From Lucinisca nassula (lineage: Eukaryota; Mollusca; Bivalvia; Lucinida; Lucinidae), in assembly GCA_963580285.1 (NCBI GenBank), contig OY757013.1, positions 149,305,162-149,369,161 on the forward strand: a stretch of DNA of 64,000 bases, written 5' to 3'. The notes beneath the pieces are model-generated. The model did no database searches and was not told the DNA's origin. It worked only from the letters and a program-made list of their open reading frames with translations. This document shows, in pieces, positions 22,748-34,840 of the stretch (position 1 is the first letter of the stretch; each line of letters starts with the position of its first letter). A program made the position numbers and the translations under genes.

Positions 22748-24159
22748 GTAGAAGTAAAACAAAGATCAGGAATCGATACAATTAACTTACTCCACCCATC
22801 AAAGACACCAAAGGGAAAGAAACACAAACATTAAGCGACCAGACCATAATGGAAACCTTAACAAAGGAAGGCCATAAGGACAGTTACTTTCCCACAAAAT
22901 GGCCATATGGCCATCCAAAATAAAAAGACACAAGTGATACACACAGTAAGTAACAAACAACAACATAAATAAACCGCCACAGAAGAACCGCCTTGGAACG
23001 GTCAGTGGAAAGATTTCCACTGGGGGCTTAAATCGATTTTACGTGGCCACAATCCTCGCCCTTACTTCCGTCGCGATTCAGACAAATAATTTGTTCAGTC
23101 CGCATGAAGCCCCTCCCCCCCCTAACTCATCAGTGCAACATCTCCGTGAACACAAAAAATCAAAGAAACACAGAGGTGAAACAATGGTGAGGACTCGACA
23201 GCAAGAAACCACTGAAATACTGGAGCAAAAGAAAACCAACAGTTAGACTCCGATGGGCCCGACCAGAGACAGAGCATCATGCACCAACCAACATTAACAA
23301 GAATTAGATCTCTCTAATTCTCAATAAGCCTTTACGTTGGAGCCGTCATAGAATCTGAGGCCTGACCCACCGGCGTGCAATTAAAGAGGGAAGCAAAGTT
23401 GCCAACCGTGTTTGGCTTAACTACCATGCATGCAGTCTGTCGTATAACATCCATGTTGTACCCAATCTTTTTATATCGAAGAAAGATTTTACGAAATTGG
23501 GTGCTGAAGTCATTGCGGTTATATATTTTTCTGAATTTATATACTAAGTCACCATAAAATTCGGGTTCCGATAGACCTTGTTGCAGAAGAGATTTAAGTC
23601 CAATATTGAATTTTGAAATAAAATCAGAATGGCGTCTATAAAATTTAGAAAAGGCTTTGCGTAGTTTATGGTACCGATAACCCTGATTTAGGAGTTTATC
23701 CGTTAATAATTTATTACGAGTGTTGAAGTCAGTTACATGACTACACACTCTAGCAAATCGAATCATTTGCGAAATATAAACGCCATAGGATGGCGCACGA
23801 GGAACATCACCATCCAAAAAAGGAAAATTTACAATTTCAAAATCAAAGTCCTCGCGTTTATCATAAATTTTGCACGAAACAAACCCAATACATAGATAGA
23901 TGTAAATCCAAAAACGGGGCCTCGGTATCAGAAGAATTTGCTTTATTTAACTGAAGTTCTGGGGGTTGGGGGGGAATCTGACTGATCAAACCATCGAAAT
24001 AGGTATTATCAATATTTAATAAATCATCTAAATATCTAGAAGTGGAGCTAAAAGCTTCAATAATTTCAGATTGTTTATCAATGGAAAGCGACAACATGAA
24101 GTCTCTTTCATAACAATACAAGAACAGATCAGCCACAAGAGGTGCGCAATTCGTACCCA
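22748..24159 (-). pseudogene. PEN copy 5 (1.41 kb), RT C-terminal half plus 3' region
   Basis: Minus strand. From 24,160 the frame reads MGTNCAPLVADLFLYCYERD, then SSTSRYLDDLLNID (YLDD catalytic box), then EAPFLDLHLS, with a frameshift near 23,870. The second frame (23,817-23,332, 161 codons) holds APSYGVYISQMIRFARVCS, GYRYHKLRKAFSKFYRRHS, LSEPEFYGDLVYKFRKI and FNCTPVGQASDSM, then stops. Its 5' limit ('gggtacgaattgcgcacc') is the same as that of copy 6. The homologous site in duplication copy II (about 26,393) lacks it. Confidence 0.8.
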
Positions 24160-24394
24160 TATTTTTAGAACTTCTTCTTCTTTCATTTCCTGTGTTTATG
24201 CGTTCTATTTCAATGTAGCAAATGCTCCAGCCGCCACATGGTCACCATATAATGGAATATACTCTTTTAGTTTTCCTTCTGGCATTAATAGCAGAACCTT
24301 GCAGTCAATCTGGAAGTCTGAGATATATATTAAAAAGAAAAACTAGAATTTGTTTTGTCTACAAAAACACAGATGTCTCCCCACTTTTGGACCT

Positions 24395-24700
24395 CTAAGT
24401 ATGACCTTGACATTGGAGGTATGCACTTGGGCCTTGTGTGCGACACATCATCTAATGAAGGTGAACATTTCTGCAAAGTAACTGTACAAAGTCCATCCAG
24501 ACATTAGACAGGTATTGACCCGAACAGAAAACTAAAAACATATTTTTATCTTTGACCCCTGAGTACGATCTTGACCTTGGAGGTACCGACCTGTGTCTTC
24601 CTCGCGACACATACTCTCATAATGGTTAACATTTCTGCCAAGTTTGTTCAAACTCTAGAAATTAGAATGTTACTGACCGGACACAAACTAAGACCCTTTT
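24395..24700. repeat. Tandem monomers, type 'gaccttggaggta' (copy I)
   Basis: Two monomers of about 150-160 bp share 'gtatgaccttgacattgga', 'gacacatcatctaatgaagg' and 'gttactgaccggacacaaac'. Related monomers lie at 26,620-26,940 and 28,798-29,310. Confidence 0.65.
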
Positions 24701-25235
24701 TATATGCCCGTTTGAAAAACGGTTGTATTATGTTATGCCCCCCGGGGTCCGTTCGTCTGTAAACTTTTCGTTGCCGTATAACTCCTAAAGTTAACATCCG
24801 ATCAAGCTGAAACTTCATACATAGTAAGACCATGATGTTGGACCATGACAACTCCCCAACAGTTTTTTCTTTCTACTTATACTGCGATCGGTCACATTTG
24901 ACCATTACTCGCAGGTGTATATTACATACACTCCAGGTTGCTGGGTTGAAAGCCTACACGGTAATCATGTAATTACGGTAGTGGTCTTTAACATGCACAG
25001 GAGATGACTCTTCCTGCACAGTGGGCCTCCAGTTAACGTCCCGATCCGAAGGACGGTGCACTTTTGGCACACATCTAGCAAATGATGCCAATGGAGCGTG
25101 TTCGGACACCGAAATAATCACCGCCTCCAAAAAAAATCGAACTGGGGGCCTCTAGCACCAGATGCAAGTGCAGTAACCACTGAGCTAACGCTCAAGTTTT
25201 ACATCCGATCAAGCTGAAACATCATGGTACATGAT
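24701..25235 (+). mobile_element. TRE-4-type 5' end with SINE-D inside (copy I)
   Basis: A hairpin-bearing start (gcccgtttgaaaaacgg), ttatgccccccgg and 'gtccgttcgtctg' are followed by part of one monomer. SINE-D on the minus strand (about 24,935-25,195; degraded tRNA head near 25,190) follows, then another monomer piece (acatccgatcaagctgaaac). It matches 26,942-27,470. Confidence 0.6.
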
Positions 25236-25258
25236 TTTTGTGAATGACACGTTGATTT

Positions 25259-27470
25259 CTCGAAGCAGATTGATTTTGTTTAGATCATACATCAATAGAA
25301 AGGAGCGGTAAATCAATGATAATACTTCCCTTTGAAGATTTACGCATGTCCCTTAAATAGTCGACTTATATGGTAGGCTCGTGTGCAAAATAAAACAGTA
25401 GTCGTCAATCAAGAAACAAGCCATAGCTGTTTAAAAGTAGAATATGGAGACTGGAATTTTGGTACTGATTTTCTCTGGATCTTCAAAAGTTAGAACAGAA
25501 GTGAAGGCAAGCCTCTTACATGATATTCAATGCAATACTTGTAACGACAACTTAGATTCTGAAAGAGACAGTGGGCCTTCTCCTTTAATTTGTTTATTGT
25601 TTTATTATTCTGTCTCTCTAAATAGACCAGTGCTATTTTTGTCAAGAGGCAAATGTTAAATATGCGTTGAATATTTATCAGGAGCTTTATGATGATGAAA
25701 TATCACGTTAACAGGTCCGTTTTGTGAATATCCTCGATAATCTCACTCACACATTCGATCCCCGTTTTAGTAAAATGCGCTTAAGCGGGGGTATATGGTC
25801 AGATCCTCTGACGGGTTTAGTCTTTAGCCTCTTTCTCTCTTGTGCTTCATTTTTTGTGGGGGTGGGGGTAGGGGGGGGGGGGGGGGGTCGGGGAGGGTTA
25901 ATTTGTTTATTCGATTAAAACCATCTTATGAATATATATATTTGTGCTTCTTTTACCATGGAATTTTTGTGTACCCATGCTGATGGATGGTAGGATTTAG
26001 GGTGACAGGAAAAGAAAACCATCAGTTAAAGCCCACTGGCGCATCTCTGGGATTCACAACACTATCCGCTTGTATGGCTGTTGTGTACAAGTAAAGGTTG
26101 AATGGCGCTTTGAAGTTTGTTAATCTCTGTGTGTCATCTACGGTCAGAATACCTTCATCCTCGAAATACCATTTGGGAAAATAGTTGTTTTCCTGTCTCA
26201 ATTAAATCGTGTTTCGTACTTTCTTTTGGGACTTTCAGTGATCTCTTCCTACCCCCCGTTTTCTGTTCTGATTTGTTTATATGTTTTTATGATCTTATCG
26301 AAATCCCACCGGCCAATATCGATTCTTATTTTATTCGTTCTAGCATGTTTATTCCCTATCATAATTATGGTCTGATTTAAGTAATTTTCGTTTAAGTCTT
26401 TTCAGAACTTCATCTTCTTTTATTCCGTGCGTTTATGCGTTCTGTTTCAATGTAGCAAATGCTACAGCCGCAACCTGGTCACCATATAATGGAATATACT
26501 CTTAGTTTTTCTTCTGGCATTAATATCAGAACCTTGCAGTCAGTCTGGAAGTCAGATATATATATATATTGAATATAAAAACTAGAATTTGTTTTTCTAC
26601 AAAAAACACAGATGTCGCCCCACTTTTGGACCTCTAAGAATGACCTTGACATTGAAGGTATGCACCTGGGTCTTGTGTGTGACAAATCATCTAATGAAGG
26701 TGAACATTTCTGCAAAGTAACTGTATAAAGTCCATCCAGACATGAGACAGGTATTGACCGGAACAGAAAACTAAAAAAATATTTTTTTATCTTTGACATC
26801 TAAGTACGATCTTGACCTTGGAGGTTTTGACCTGTGTCTTGCACGCGACATATAATCTCATAATGATTAACATATCTGCCAAGTTTGTTCAAACTCTAGA
26901 AATTAGAAAGTTACTGACCGGACACGAAAAAAGACCCTTTTTACATGCCCGTTTGAAAAACGGTTGTATTATGTTATGCCCCCGGCGTCCGTCCGTCCGT
27001 CCGTTCGTCTGTAAACTTTTCGTTTCCGGATAATCCTACAGTTTAAATCCGATCAAGCTGAAACTTTATACATAGTTAGACCATGATGTGGGACAATGAT
27101 AACTCCTACTTCAGTTTTTTCTTTCTGCTTAAACTGCGATCGGTCACATTTTACCGTTACATACACTCCAGGTTGCGGGGTTGAAAGCCTACACGCTTAT
27201 CATGTAATTACGGTAGGGGTCTTTAACATGCACAGGAGATGACTTTTCCTGCACAGGGGGCCTCCATTTAACGTCCCGATCCGAAGGCCGTGCACTTTTG
27301 GCACTCATCCCTGCAAATGATGCCAATGGAGCGTGTTCGGACACCAAAATGATCACCGCCTCCGGGAATCGAACCGGGGGCATCTAGCACCAGAGGCAAG
27401 TGCACTAACCACTGAGCTATCACGCTCCAGTTTACATCCGATCAAGCTGAAACATCGTACATAAACCATG
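25259..27470. repeat. Tandem duplication, copy II (no PEN insertion)
   Basis: Homologous to 21,635-25,235 with several per cent divergence. The PEN site is empty: 'taattttcgtttaagtcttt' at about 26,382-26,401. A G-homopolymer near 25,870-25,888 has expanded relative to copy I (22,250-22,265). Confidence 0.8.
27153..27415 (-). mobile_element. SINE-D, tRNA-derived
   Basis: On the minus strand the head has A box tagctcagtggttagtgc and B box ggttcgattcccgg. The body reads 'gatcgggacgttaaatgga' and 'ctcctgtgcatgttaaagac'. The near-repeat acactccaggtt/acgctccagttt flanks it. A degraded copy in duplication copy I (about 24,935-25,195) shows the insertion predates the duplication. Confidence 0.7.
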
Positions 27471-27669
27471 ATGGGGGGGGGGGGGGGGGGCAACGCATAT
27501 TGTTTCGAGGTTACGGTCCACTAATTATTTATAGAGTTATGCCCCACTGAAATTGTTTGTGAACTTATCGATTCTGGATAACTCCTCCTACATTTTACAT
27601 TAGAGTTAGACCATGATGTGGGGCAGCGCATATTGTTTCGAGGTTACGGTGCACCAAATAATTCTAGAC

Positions 27670-27867
27670 TGAGTTTATTTTTGTTGTGGTTTGTGTCGCT
27701 TATATTATTTTATTTTGGATGGCCATTTTGTGGGAAAGTAACTGTCCTTTTGGCTTTCCGCTATAGGTGTTTCAATTAGGTCTGTTGTTTTATGTTTGTG
27801 TTTCTTTCCATTTGGTGTCTCTGATGGGTTTATTGTATCGATTCCTGATCATTGCCTCCACTTCTAT
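27670..27867 (+). mobile_element. PEN 3' fragment (copy 14) in the TRE-4 array
   Basis: Runs from 'gagtttatttttgttgtggt' to 'cattgcctccacttctatt', with an internal deletion. TRE-4 monomer sequence lies on both sides. Confidence 0.7.
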
Positions 27868-28797
27868 TATGAGCCCTTTGAATTTTTTCGTAAACTTTTC
27901 GTTTCCGGATAACTCCTCCTACAGCTTACATCCGATCAAGCTGAAACTTCATCCATAGTTAGACCATGATGTTTGGTAGGGCCTATTGTTTCGATGTTAT
28001 GGTCCACCAAATAATAATAGAGTTATGCCCCTTGAATTGTTTTGTAAACGTTTCGTTTCCGGATGACTTCTCCTACTTTTTACATCCGATTTATTTGTAA
28101 CTTCATATATGATTAGACCATGATGTGGGGCAGCGCATATTGTTTTGAGGGGCAGCGCATATTGTTTTGAGCTTATGGTCCACCAAATAATAATAGAATT
28201 ATGCCCCTTTGAAAAAATCTGTGAACGTTTTATTTCCGAATAACTCCTACATTTTTGATTAGATGATGTTGAAACTTTACATGCAGTAAGACCATGATAT
28301 GGAAGAGTGCATATTATTTTGAGGTTACGGTCTTCCAAATAGTATCAGAGTTATTCCCCTTTCACAGATTTTTCTAAACATTCCGTTTCCGATTAACTCC
28401 TCTTACACTTTACATCTGATGAAGCTGAAACTTTACATATAGTAAGACTATGATTTGGAACATTGCATATTATTTTGAGGTAACAGTCCGCCAAATATTA
28501 CCAGAGTTATTCCCCTTTCACATATTTTTCTAAACATATTTTGTTTCCGGAGTTTCCGGATAATACCTCCCATATTATATCAAGGTTACAGTCCATCACT
28601 CATTGCCAGAGTTATGTCTTTATTATTTTGAGTTTATGGTCCACCAACTATTACCGACCATGAAAAAATTTGGAGACAGGTAGTTTGAGCCAATGAGGGT
28701 TATTAAAAGCGCCAGGTAAAAATATATGGAGCACACATATATGCTCCATCTTACTAATTGCCACGGGCGTATGATGCCCGATTACGGAGCTCTTGTA

Positions 28798-29350
28798 TAA
28801 CATTTTACATTTAAGTATGACCTTGATCTTTGAGGTACCGAATTGGATCTTGGGCCACGCATTGTCTTATGATGGTTAAGATTTAATTTCATAATCCATC
28901 AAAGAATAAGAAAGTTATTGACCGTACACGAGAAAAGGCCCCTTTTGACCTCTAAGTATGTCCTTGACATTGGAGGTACAGACCTTGGTCTTGCACACAA
29001 CACATCCTTTAATAAAGTTGAACATTTAAAAAGTCCATCCAGAAATAAAAAAGTTATTTACCAAACACAAAAAAGAACCCTTTTTTGACATTTTACCTTT
29101 AAGTATGATCTTGACCTTTGAGGACTTGAATCTTGGGCGTGACACATCATCTCATGATGGTTAACATTTCTGCAAAGTAATTTAAAAAATCTATCCAGGA
29201 ATAAGAAAGTTATTAACCGAACAAGAAAAAAGACCTTTTTTGAATTTGGCCTCTCAGTGTGACCTTGATCAATGCTCCATACCAAGTTCCATGACAATCG
29301 GCCCACTTGTTCTGGATAAAACGGCCCACTTGTTCTGGATAAAAAAGATT
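28798..29350. repeat. Tandem monomers 'gaccttgacctttgaggt' type, right part
   Basis: About three and a half monomers of roughly 150 bp (gtatgaccttgatctttgag, aataagaaagttattgaccg). They continue the array seen at 26,620-26,940 after TRE-4. The end has a short duplicated phrase (cggcccacttgttctggata twice, near 29,299 and 29,323). Confidence 0.65.
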
Positions 29351-29424
29351 CATTAAGGGGTTTTACCTTCTATTGGCATGGCGGCCCTCTTGGTCATGTT
29401 ACCTGGACCTTGGGAACCATCACC

Positions 29425-29569
29425 TTTACAAGTCAATGAAATTAACACCCCTTTAAACCCCAATTTATATAGAGAAAACTTGGGTTTACAGGACTATACT
29501 TAACTTTTTTTTATTTCGGATCCTTGAATTAGATTGTGTGTACTCGTTAGAAACGCCCATCACGAAAAC
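29425..29569. mobile_element. MITE-M half-copy
   Basis: Left-half sequence 'caccccttt aaaccccaa', 'agaaaacttgggtttacagg' and a single arm 'gtgtactcgttagaaacgcc' directly abut the next MITE-M copy. No right half is present. Confidence 0.6.
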
Positions 29570-29937
29570 ACGCCTATATAATTTTGACCCCCTTCCACCC
29601 CACTTTTATATAGTAAAACTGGGGTTTACAGGAGTAAACTTTATTTTTCTTATTTCTGCTCTAAAATATAGAAAATATAGATTGTAGGTACTCGTTAGAA
29701 CCGCCTCATCGAGGCGGTTCTAACGAGTACCTACAATCTATATTTTAGAGCAGAAATAAGAAAAATAGATTGTAGGTACTCGTTAGAACCGCCTCGATGA
29801 GGCGGTTCTAACGAGTATCCACAATCCATATTTTGAGCAGAAATAAGAAAAATATCACGATTTTTCATCTCAGAATTTTCATTTTTTGGCGATAAAGGTT
29901 ACAAAGTATTTATATAGGCGTGTTTTCGTAATGACAA
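29570..29937. mobile_element. MITE-M copy with two consecutive palindromes
   Basis: Ends are catcacgaaaacacgcctat and ataggcgtgttttcgtaatg. Two complete palindromes stand side by side, centred near 29,709 and 29,797. Their arms extend through 'ttcttatttctgctct..' for about 50 bp on the first. Between the arms and the left end is a short internal inverted pair (gaccccct..aaaactgggg). Confidence 0.85.
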
Positions 29938-30077
29938 TGAGACCAACAGTTAGACTCCGGCGGGACTTACAAACGTATGCAGGTTTTGTATGTGTTGCAT
30001 TAATCGGACAACGAACACTAGAGTGCTGGCTAGTGACTTTTAGGATGTGAAAACTGGTCTCATTAAGCGAACACCCC

Positions 30078-30341
30078 TATACAAATACATTGCCACCTTT
30101 ATCGCCGAAAAAAATGAAAATTTTAAGATGAAAAATTGTGACTATTTTTCTTATTTCTGCTCCAAATATAGATTGTGGGCACTCGTTAGAACCGCCTCGA
30201 TGAGGCGGCTCTAACGAGTACCCACAATCTTTATTTAAGAGCAGAAATAAGAAAAATAAGGTATACCCCCGGACACCCCAGTTTTACTATATAAAAGTGA
30301 GGTTCAAGGGGGTCAAAATTATATAGGCGTGTTTTCGGAAT
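30078..30341. mobile_element. MITE-M copy, opposite orientation
   Basis: Reads 'gaacacccctatacaaatac' to 'ttatataggcgtgttttcgg'. Palindrome centre is at 30,199-30,201, with one mismatch in the arms (cggctct). Confidence 0.8.
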
Positions 30342-31682
30342 GTGCAACTTTATAGTTTGCAAATGGCAAGAACATGGTTTATCATCATAACCTTGCTCTT
30401 CCATCATAACCTTTGCAGCATGTTTACGTTAAAATGATACAACTACTGTCAAGTCTTCATCTTGTTTCATCTATCTACTCGTTTGATTTTTATGTTCTCG
30501 GACATATTGCACTGATGAGTTATAAACAGTTCAAACAACAAAATCACGAAAACCCGCCTACATAATTTTGACCCCCTAGAACCCCACTCTTATATAGTAA
30601 AACCGGGGTTTCCGGGGTATACCTTATTTTTCTTATTTCTGCTCTAAAATATAGATTGTGGGGACTTGTTAGAACCGCCTCGATGAGGCGGTTCTAACGA
30701 GTGCCCACAATCTATATTTTGAGCAGAAATAAGAAATATATCAAAATTTTTCATCTAAATTTTTTTAGCTCACCTGGGCCGAAGGCTCCAGGGGAGCTTT
30801 TAGTATAACTGGTCATCCGCCGTCCGTCGTCCGTCGTCTGTCCGCCACCACCTTTGGCCAGTTATATCTCTGCAGCCTGCAGGCTGATCTCAATCATTTC
30901 TTATCTGTAGCATGCCTTGGGTGGGGCAACGACGAATTTAGCTTTTTATCAAAATTAAATGAAAACTTTGGTTGCTATGGCAATATCAATTTCCCATAGA
31001 CTTACAATGGAAAATGCTTGTCATCACAGTAGCACCTTCAGTTTTGATCGGATCTTTCTGAACCTTATATGTAAGGTGGCTGAGGATAAAAGCTCGGATG
31101 AGTTCGAAAACCGGCCAAGTCGGGCCATTAATTATAGAGTTACGCCCCTTTGATTGCTGAAAATGCCGATTTTTGAACTTGTCATCACAATAGCCCCTTC
31201 AGTTTTGACCGGATCTTTCTGGAACTTATATGTAAGGTGACTGGGGATAAAAGCTCGAAGAAGTTCGAAAACCGGCCAATTCGGCCTATTGATTCCAGAG
31301 TTACGTCTCTTGATAGCTGAAAATGCAGATATTTGACCTTGTCATCACCGTAGCCCCTTCAGTTTTGTTCGGATCTTTCCGAAACTTATATGTAAGGTGG
31401 CTGGGGATAAAATCTCAGATGAGTTCGAAAACCGGCCAAGTTGGTCCATTTATCACAGAGTAACGTCCCTTTGATTGCTGAAAATGACGATTTTTGACCT
31501 TGTCATCACCGTAGCCCTTTCAGTTTTGATCGGATCTTTCTGAAACTTATATGTACGGTGGCTGGGGATAAAACCTTGGATAAGTTTGAAGACCGGCCAA
31601 GCTGGCCTATTTATCATAGAGTTAGGTCCCTTTGATTGCTGAAAATGTTGATTTTTGACCTTGTTATCACTGTAGCCCCTTC

Positions 31683-33011
31683 AGTTTTGATCGGATCTTT
31701 CTGAAACTTATATGTAAGGTGGCTGGGGATAAAACCTCGGATGAGTTCGAAAACCGGCCCCATTTACTATATAGTTATGTCCCTTTGATGGCTGAAAATG
31801 TCGATTTTTGACCTTGTAATCACCGTAGCCCCTTCAGTTTTGATCGAATCTTTCTGAAACTTACATGTAACGTGGCTGGGGATTAAATCTCGGATGAGTT
31901 CGAAAACCGACCAAGTTGGTCCATTTTCACAGAGTAACGTCCCTTTGATTGCTGAAAATGACGATTTTTGACCTTGGCATCACAGTAGCACTTTCAGTTT
32001 TGATCGGATCTTTCTGAAACTTATATGTAAGGTGGCAGGGGATAAAACCTTGGATGAATTCGAATACCGGCCAAGGTGGCCTATTGATTCTAGAGTTACG
32101 TCCCTTTGATAGCTGAAAATGCAGATATGTGACCTTGTCATCACCGTAGCCCCTTCAGTTTTGTTTGAATCTTTCTGAAACTTATACGTAAGGTGGCTGG
32201 GGATAAAACCTCGTATGAGATCGAAAACCGGCCAAGTCCCCCCATTTACTATATAGTTATGTCCCTTTGATGGCTGAAAATGTCGATTTTTGACCTTGTC
32301 ATCACCGTAGCCCCTTAAGTTTTGATCGGATCTTTCTGAAACTTATATGTAAGGTGGCTGGGGATAAAACCTCGGATGAGTTCGAAAACCGGCCCCATTT
32401 ACTATATAGTTATGTCCCTTTGATGGCTGAAAATGTCGATTTTTGACCTTGTAATCACCGTAGCCCCTTCAGTTTTGATCGAATCTTTCTGAAACTTACA
32501 TGTAACGTGGCTGGGGATTAAATCTCGGATGAGTTCGAAAACCGACCAAGTTGGTCCATTTTCACAGAGTAACGTCCCTTTGATTGCTGAAAATGACGAT
32601 TTTTGACCTTGGCATCACAGTAGCACTTTCAGTTTTGATCGGATCTTTCTGAAACTTATATGTAAGGTGGCAGGGGATAAAACCTTGGATGAATTCGAAT
32701 ACCGGCCAAGGTGGCCTATTGATTCTAGAGTTACGTCCCTTTGATAGCTGAAAATGCAGATATGTGACCTTGTCATCACCGTAGCCCCTTCAGTTTTGTT
32801 TGAATCTTTCTGAAACTTATACGTAAGGTGGCTGGGGATAAAACCTCGTATGAGATCGAAAACCGGCCAAGTCCCCCCATTTACTATATAGTTATGTCCC
32901 TTTGATGGCTGAAAATGTCGATTTTTGACCTTGTCATCACCGTAGCCCCTTAAGTTTTGATCGGATCTTTCTGAAACTTATATGTAAGGTGGCTGGGGAT
33001 AAAACCTCGGA
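31683..33011 (+). repeat. 635-bp higher-order repeat in TRE-6, perfect identity
   Basis: Bases 31,683-32,376 equal 32,318-33,011 at offset 635 with no mismatch that I could find by line-by-line comparison. Neighbouring monomers differ from each other at many positions. The unit is four monomers (153-161 bp each). Confidence 0.9.
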
Positions 33012-34840
33012 AGAGTTCGAAAACCGGCCAAGTCGCCCAATTTACTTTATAATACCGACCGAGTTGGCCCATTTATCATAGATTTACGTCCCTTTGATTG
33101 CTGAAAATGCCTTTTTTGACTTTGTCATCACCAAAGCCCCTTCAGTTTTGATCGGATCTTTCTGAAACTTATATGTAAGGTGGCTGAGGATAAAACCTTG
33201 GATGAGTTCGAATACCGGCCAAGGTGGCCTATTTATCATAGAGTTAGGTCCCTTTGATTGCTGAAAATGTTGATTTTTGACCTTGTCATCACTGTAACTC
33301 CTTCAGTTTTGATCGGATCTTTCTGAAACTTATGGGTAAGGTGGCTGGGGATAAAATCTCGGATGAGTTAAAAAACTGACCAAGTCGGTTCATTTATCTT
33401 AGAGTAACGTCCCTTTGATTGCTGAAAATGCTGATTTTTTACCTTGTCATCACCGTAGCCCTTTCAGTTTTGATTGAATCTTTCTGAAACTTATATGTAA
33501 CGTGGCGTGGGATAAAATCTCGGATGAGTTCAAAAACAGGCCAAGTTGGTCCATTTATCACAGAGTAACGTCCCTTTGATTGCTGAAAATGACGATTTTT
33601 GACCTTGTCATCGACGTAGCCCTTTCAGTTTTGATCAGATCTTTCTGAAACTTATATGTAAGGTGGCTGGGGATAAAACCTTGAATAAGTTCGAATACCG
33701 GCCAAGCTGGCCTATTTATCATAGAGTTAGGTCCCTTTGATTGCTGAAAATGTTGATTTTTGACCTTGTTATCACTGTAGCCCCTTCAGTTTTGATCGGA
33801 TCTTTCTGGAACTTATATGTAAGGTGGCTGGGGATAAAACCTCGGATGAGTTCGAAAACCGGCCAAGTCGCCCAATTTACTTTATAGTTATGTCCCTTTG
33901 ATGGCTGAAAATGTCGATTTTTGACCTTGTCATCACTGTAGCCCCTTCAGTTTTGATCGGATCTTTCTGAAACTTATATGTAAGGTGACTGGGGATAAAA
34001 CCTAGGATGAGTTTGAATACCGGCCAATTTGGCCCATTTATCATAGATTTACGTCCCTTTGATTGCTGAAAATGCCGATTTTTGACCTTGTCATCACCAG
34101 AGCCCCTTCAGTTTTTATCGGATCTTTCTGAAACTTATATGTAAGGTGGCTGGGGATAAAATCTCGGATGAGTTAGAAAACAGGCCAAGTCAGCCCATTG
34201 ATCGTAGAGTTATGTCCCTTTGATGGCTGAAAATGTTGATTTTTGACCTTGTCACACTGAAGCCCCTTCAGTTTTGATTGGATTTTTCTGAAACTTACAT
34301 GTAAGGTGGCTGGGGATAAAACCTCGGATGAGTTCGAAAACTGGCCAAATCGGCCCATTTATATTAGAGTAACATCCCTTTGATTGCTAAAAATGCCAAA
34401 TTTTGACCTTGTCATCACCGTAGCCCCTTCAGTTTTGATCAGATCGTTCTGAAACTTATATGTAAGGTGGCTGGAAATAAAACATTGGATAAGTTTGAAT
34501 ACTGGCCAAGTCGGCACATTTATCATAGTGTTACATGCCTTTGATTGCTTAAAATGCCTATTTTAGACCTTGTTAGCACTGCTGCCCCCTTCAGTTTTGA
34601 TCAGATCTTCATGAAACTTACAAACAAATAAGTCAGGCAGAAAAGCTCGGAGGAGTTTGAAAACTCGCGAGGTTTGCCTATTTGTCACAGAGTAACATCC
34701 CTTTGATTGCAGCAGTTAATTGCTTATTTTTTACTTTGTCATCACCATAACCCCATCAGTTTATAACGGATCTTCTTAGCAAGTCAGGAATAAAAGCTTG
34801 AATGAGTTTGAAAACTGGTGAGGTCAGCCTGTTTATCATA

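Larger units (their letters stand above)
21635..25235. repeat. Tandem duplication, copy I (about 2.2 kb without PEN)
   Basis: From 'agattgttttcgtttacatc' at 21,640 to the TRE/SINE-D segment ending about 25,235, the sequence repeats at 25,259-27,470 in the same order. Copy I differs by the PEN insertion (22,748-24,159) and an internal 84-bp offset duplication (21,821 and 21,905, 'agaagtagaataaggtgact'). Confidence 0.8.
26942..28797 (+). mobile_element. TRE-4: tandem-repeat mobile element, monomers of about 155 bp
   Basis: The start hairpin (gcccgtttgaaaaacgg) is followed by ttatgcccccggcg and (cgtc)n. Monomers marked 'catccgatcaagctgaaact', 'gaccatgatgtgg' and 'agagttatgcccct' repeat to about 28,680. 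The 3' part has a hairpin (cgggcgtatgatgcccg) and ends ggagctcttgtat. SINE-D (27,153-27,415) and a PEN tail (27,670-27,867) are nested in it. It sits inside an array of the 'gaccttggaggta' monomer type. A run of about 18 G's lies at 27,473-27,490. Confidence 0.6.

Noticed and set aside
27473..27490. Long G-run as a meaningful G-quadruplex
   Set aside because: Isolated homopolymers of this kind recur in the window (8,810; 25,870; 36,311; 37,784) and are more likely slippage in old repeats. No regulatory context is visible.
29649..29762. Rho-independent terminator or miRNA gene from the strong hairpins
   Set aside because: The setting is eukaryotic, so bacterial terminators do not apply. The hairpin is the MITE-M core found in many copies. 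A miRNA claim would need small-RNA data.
30840..34840. CRISPR-like regular repeats
   Set aside because: Units of about 160 bp are diverged along their whole length with no short identical repeat and unique spacers, and the context is eukaryotic transposons. It is a satellite-type array.
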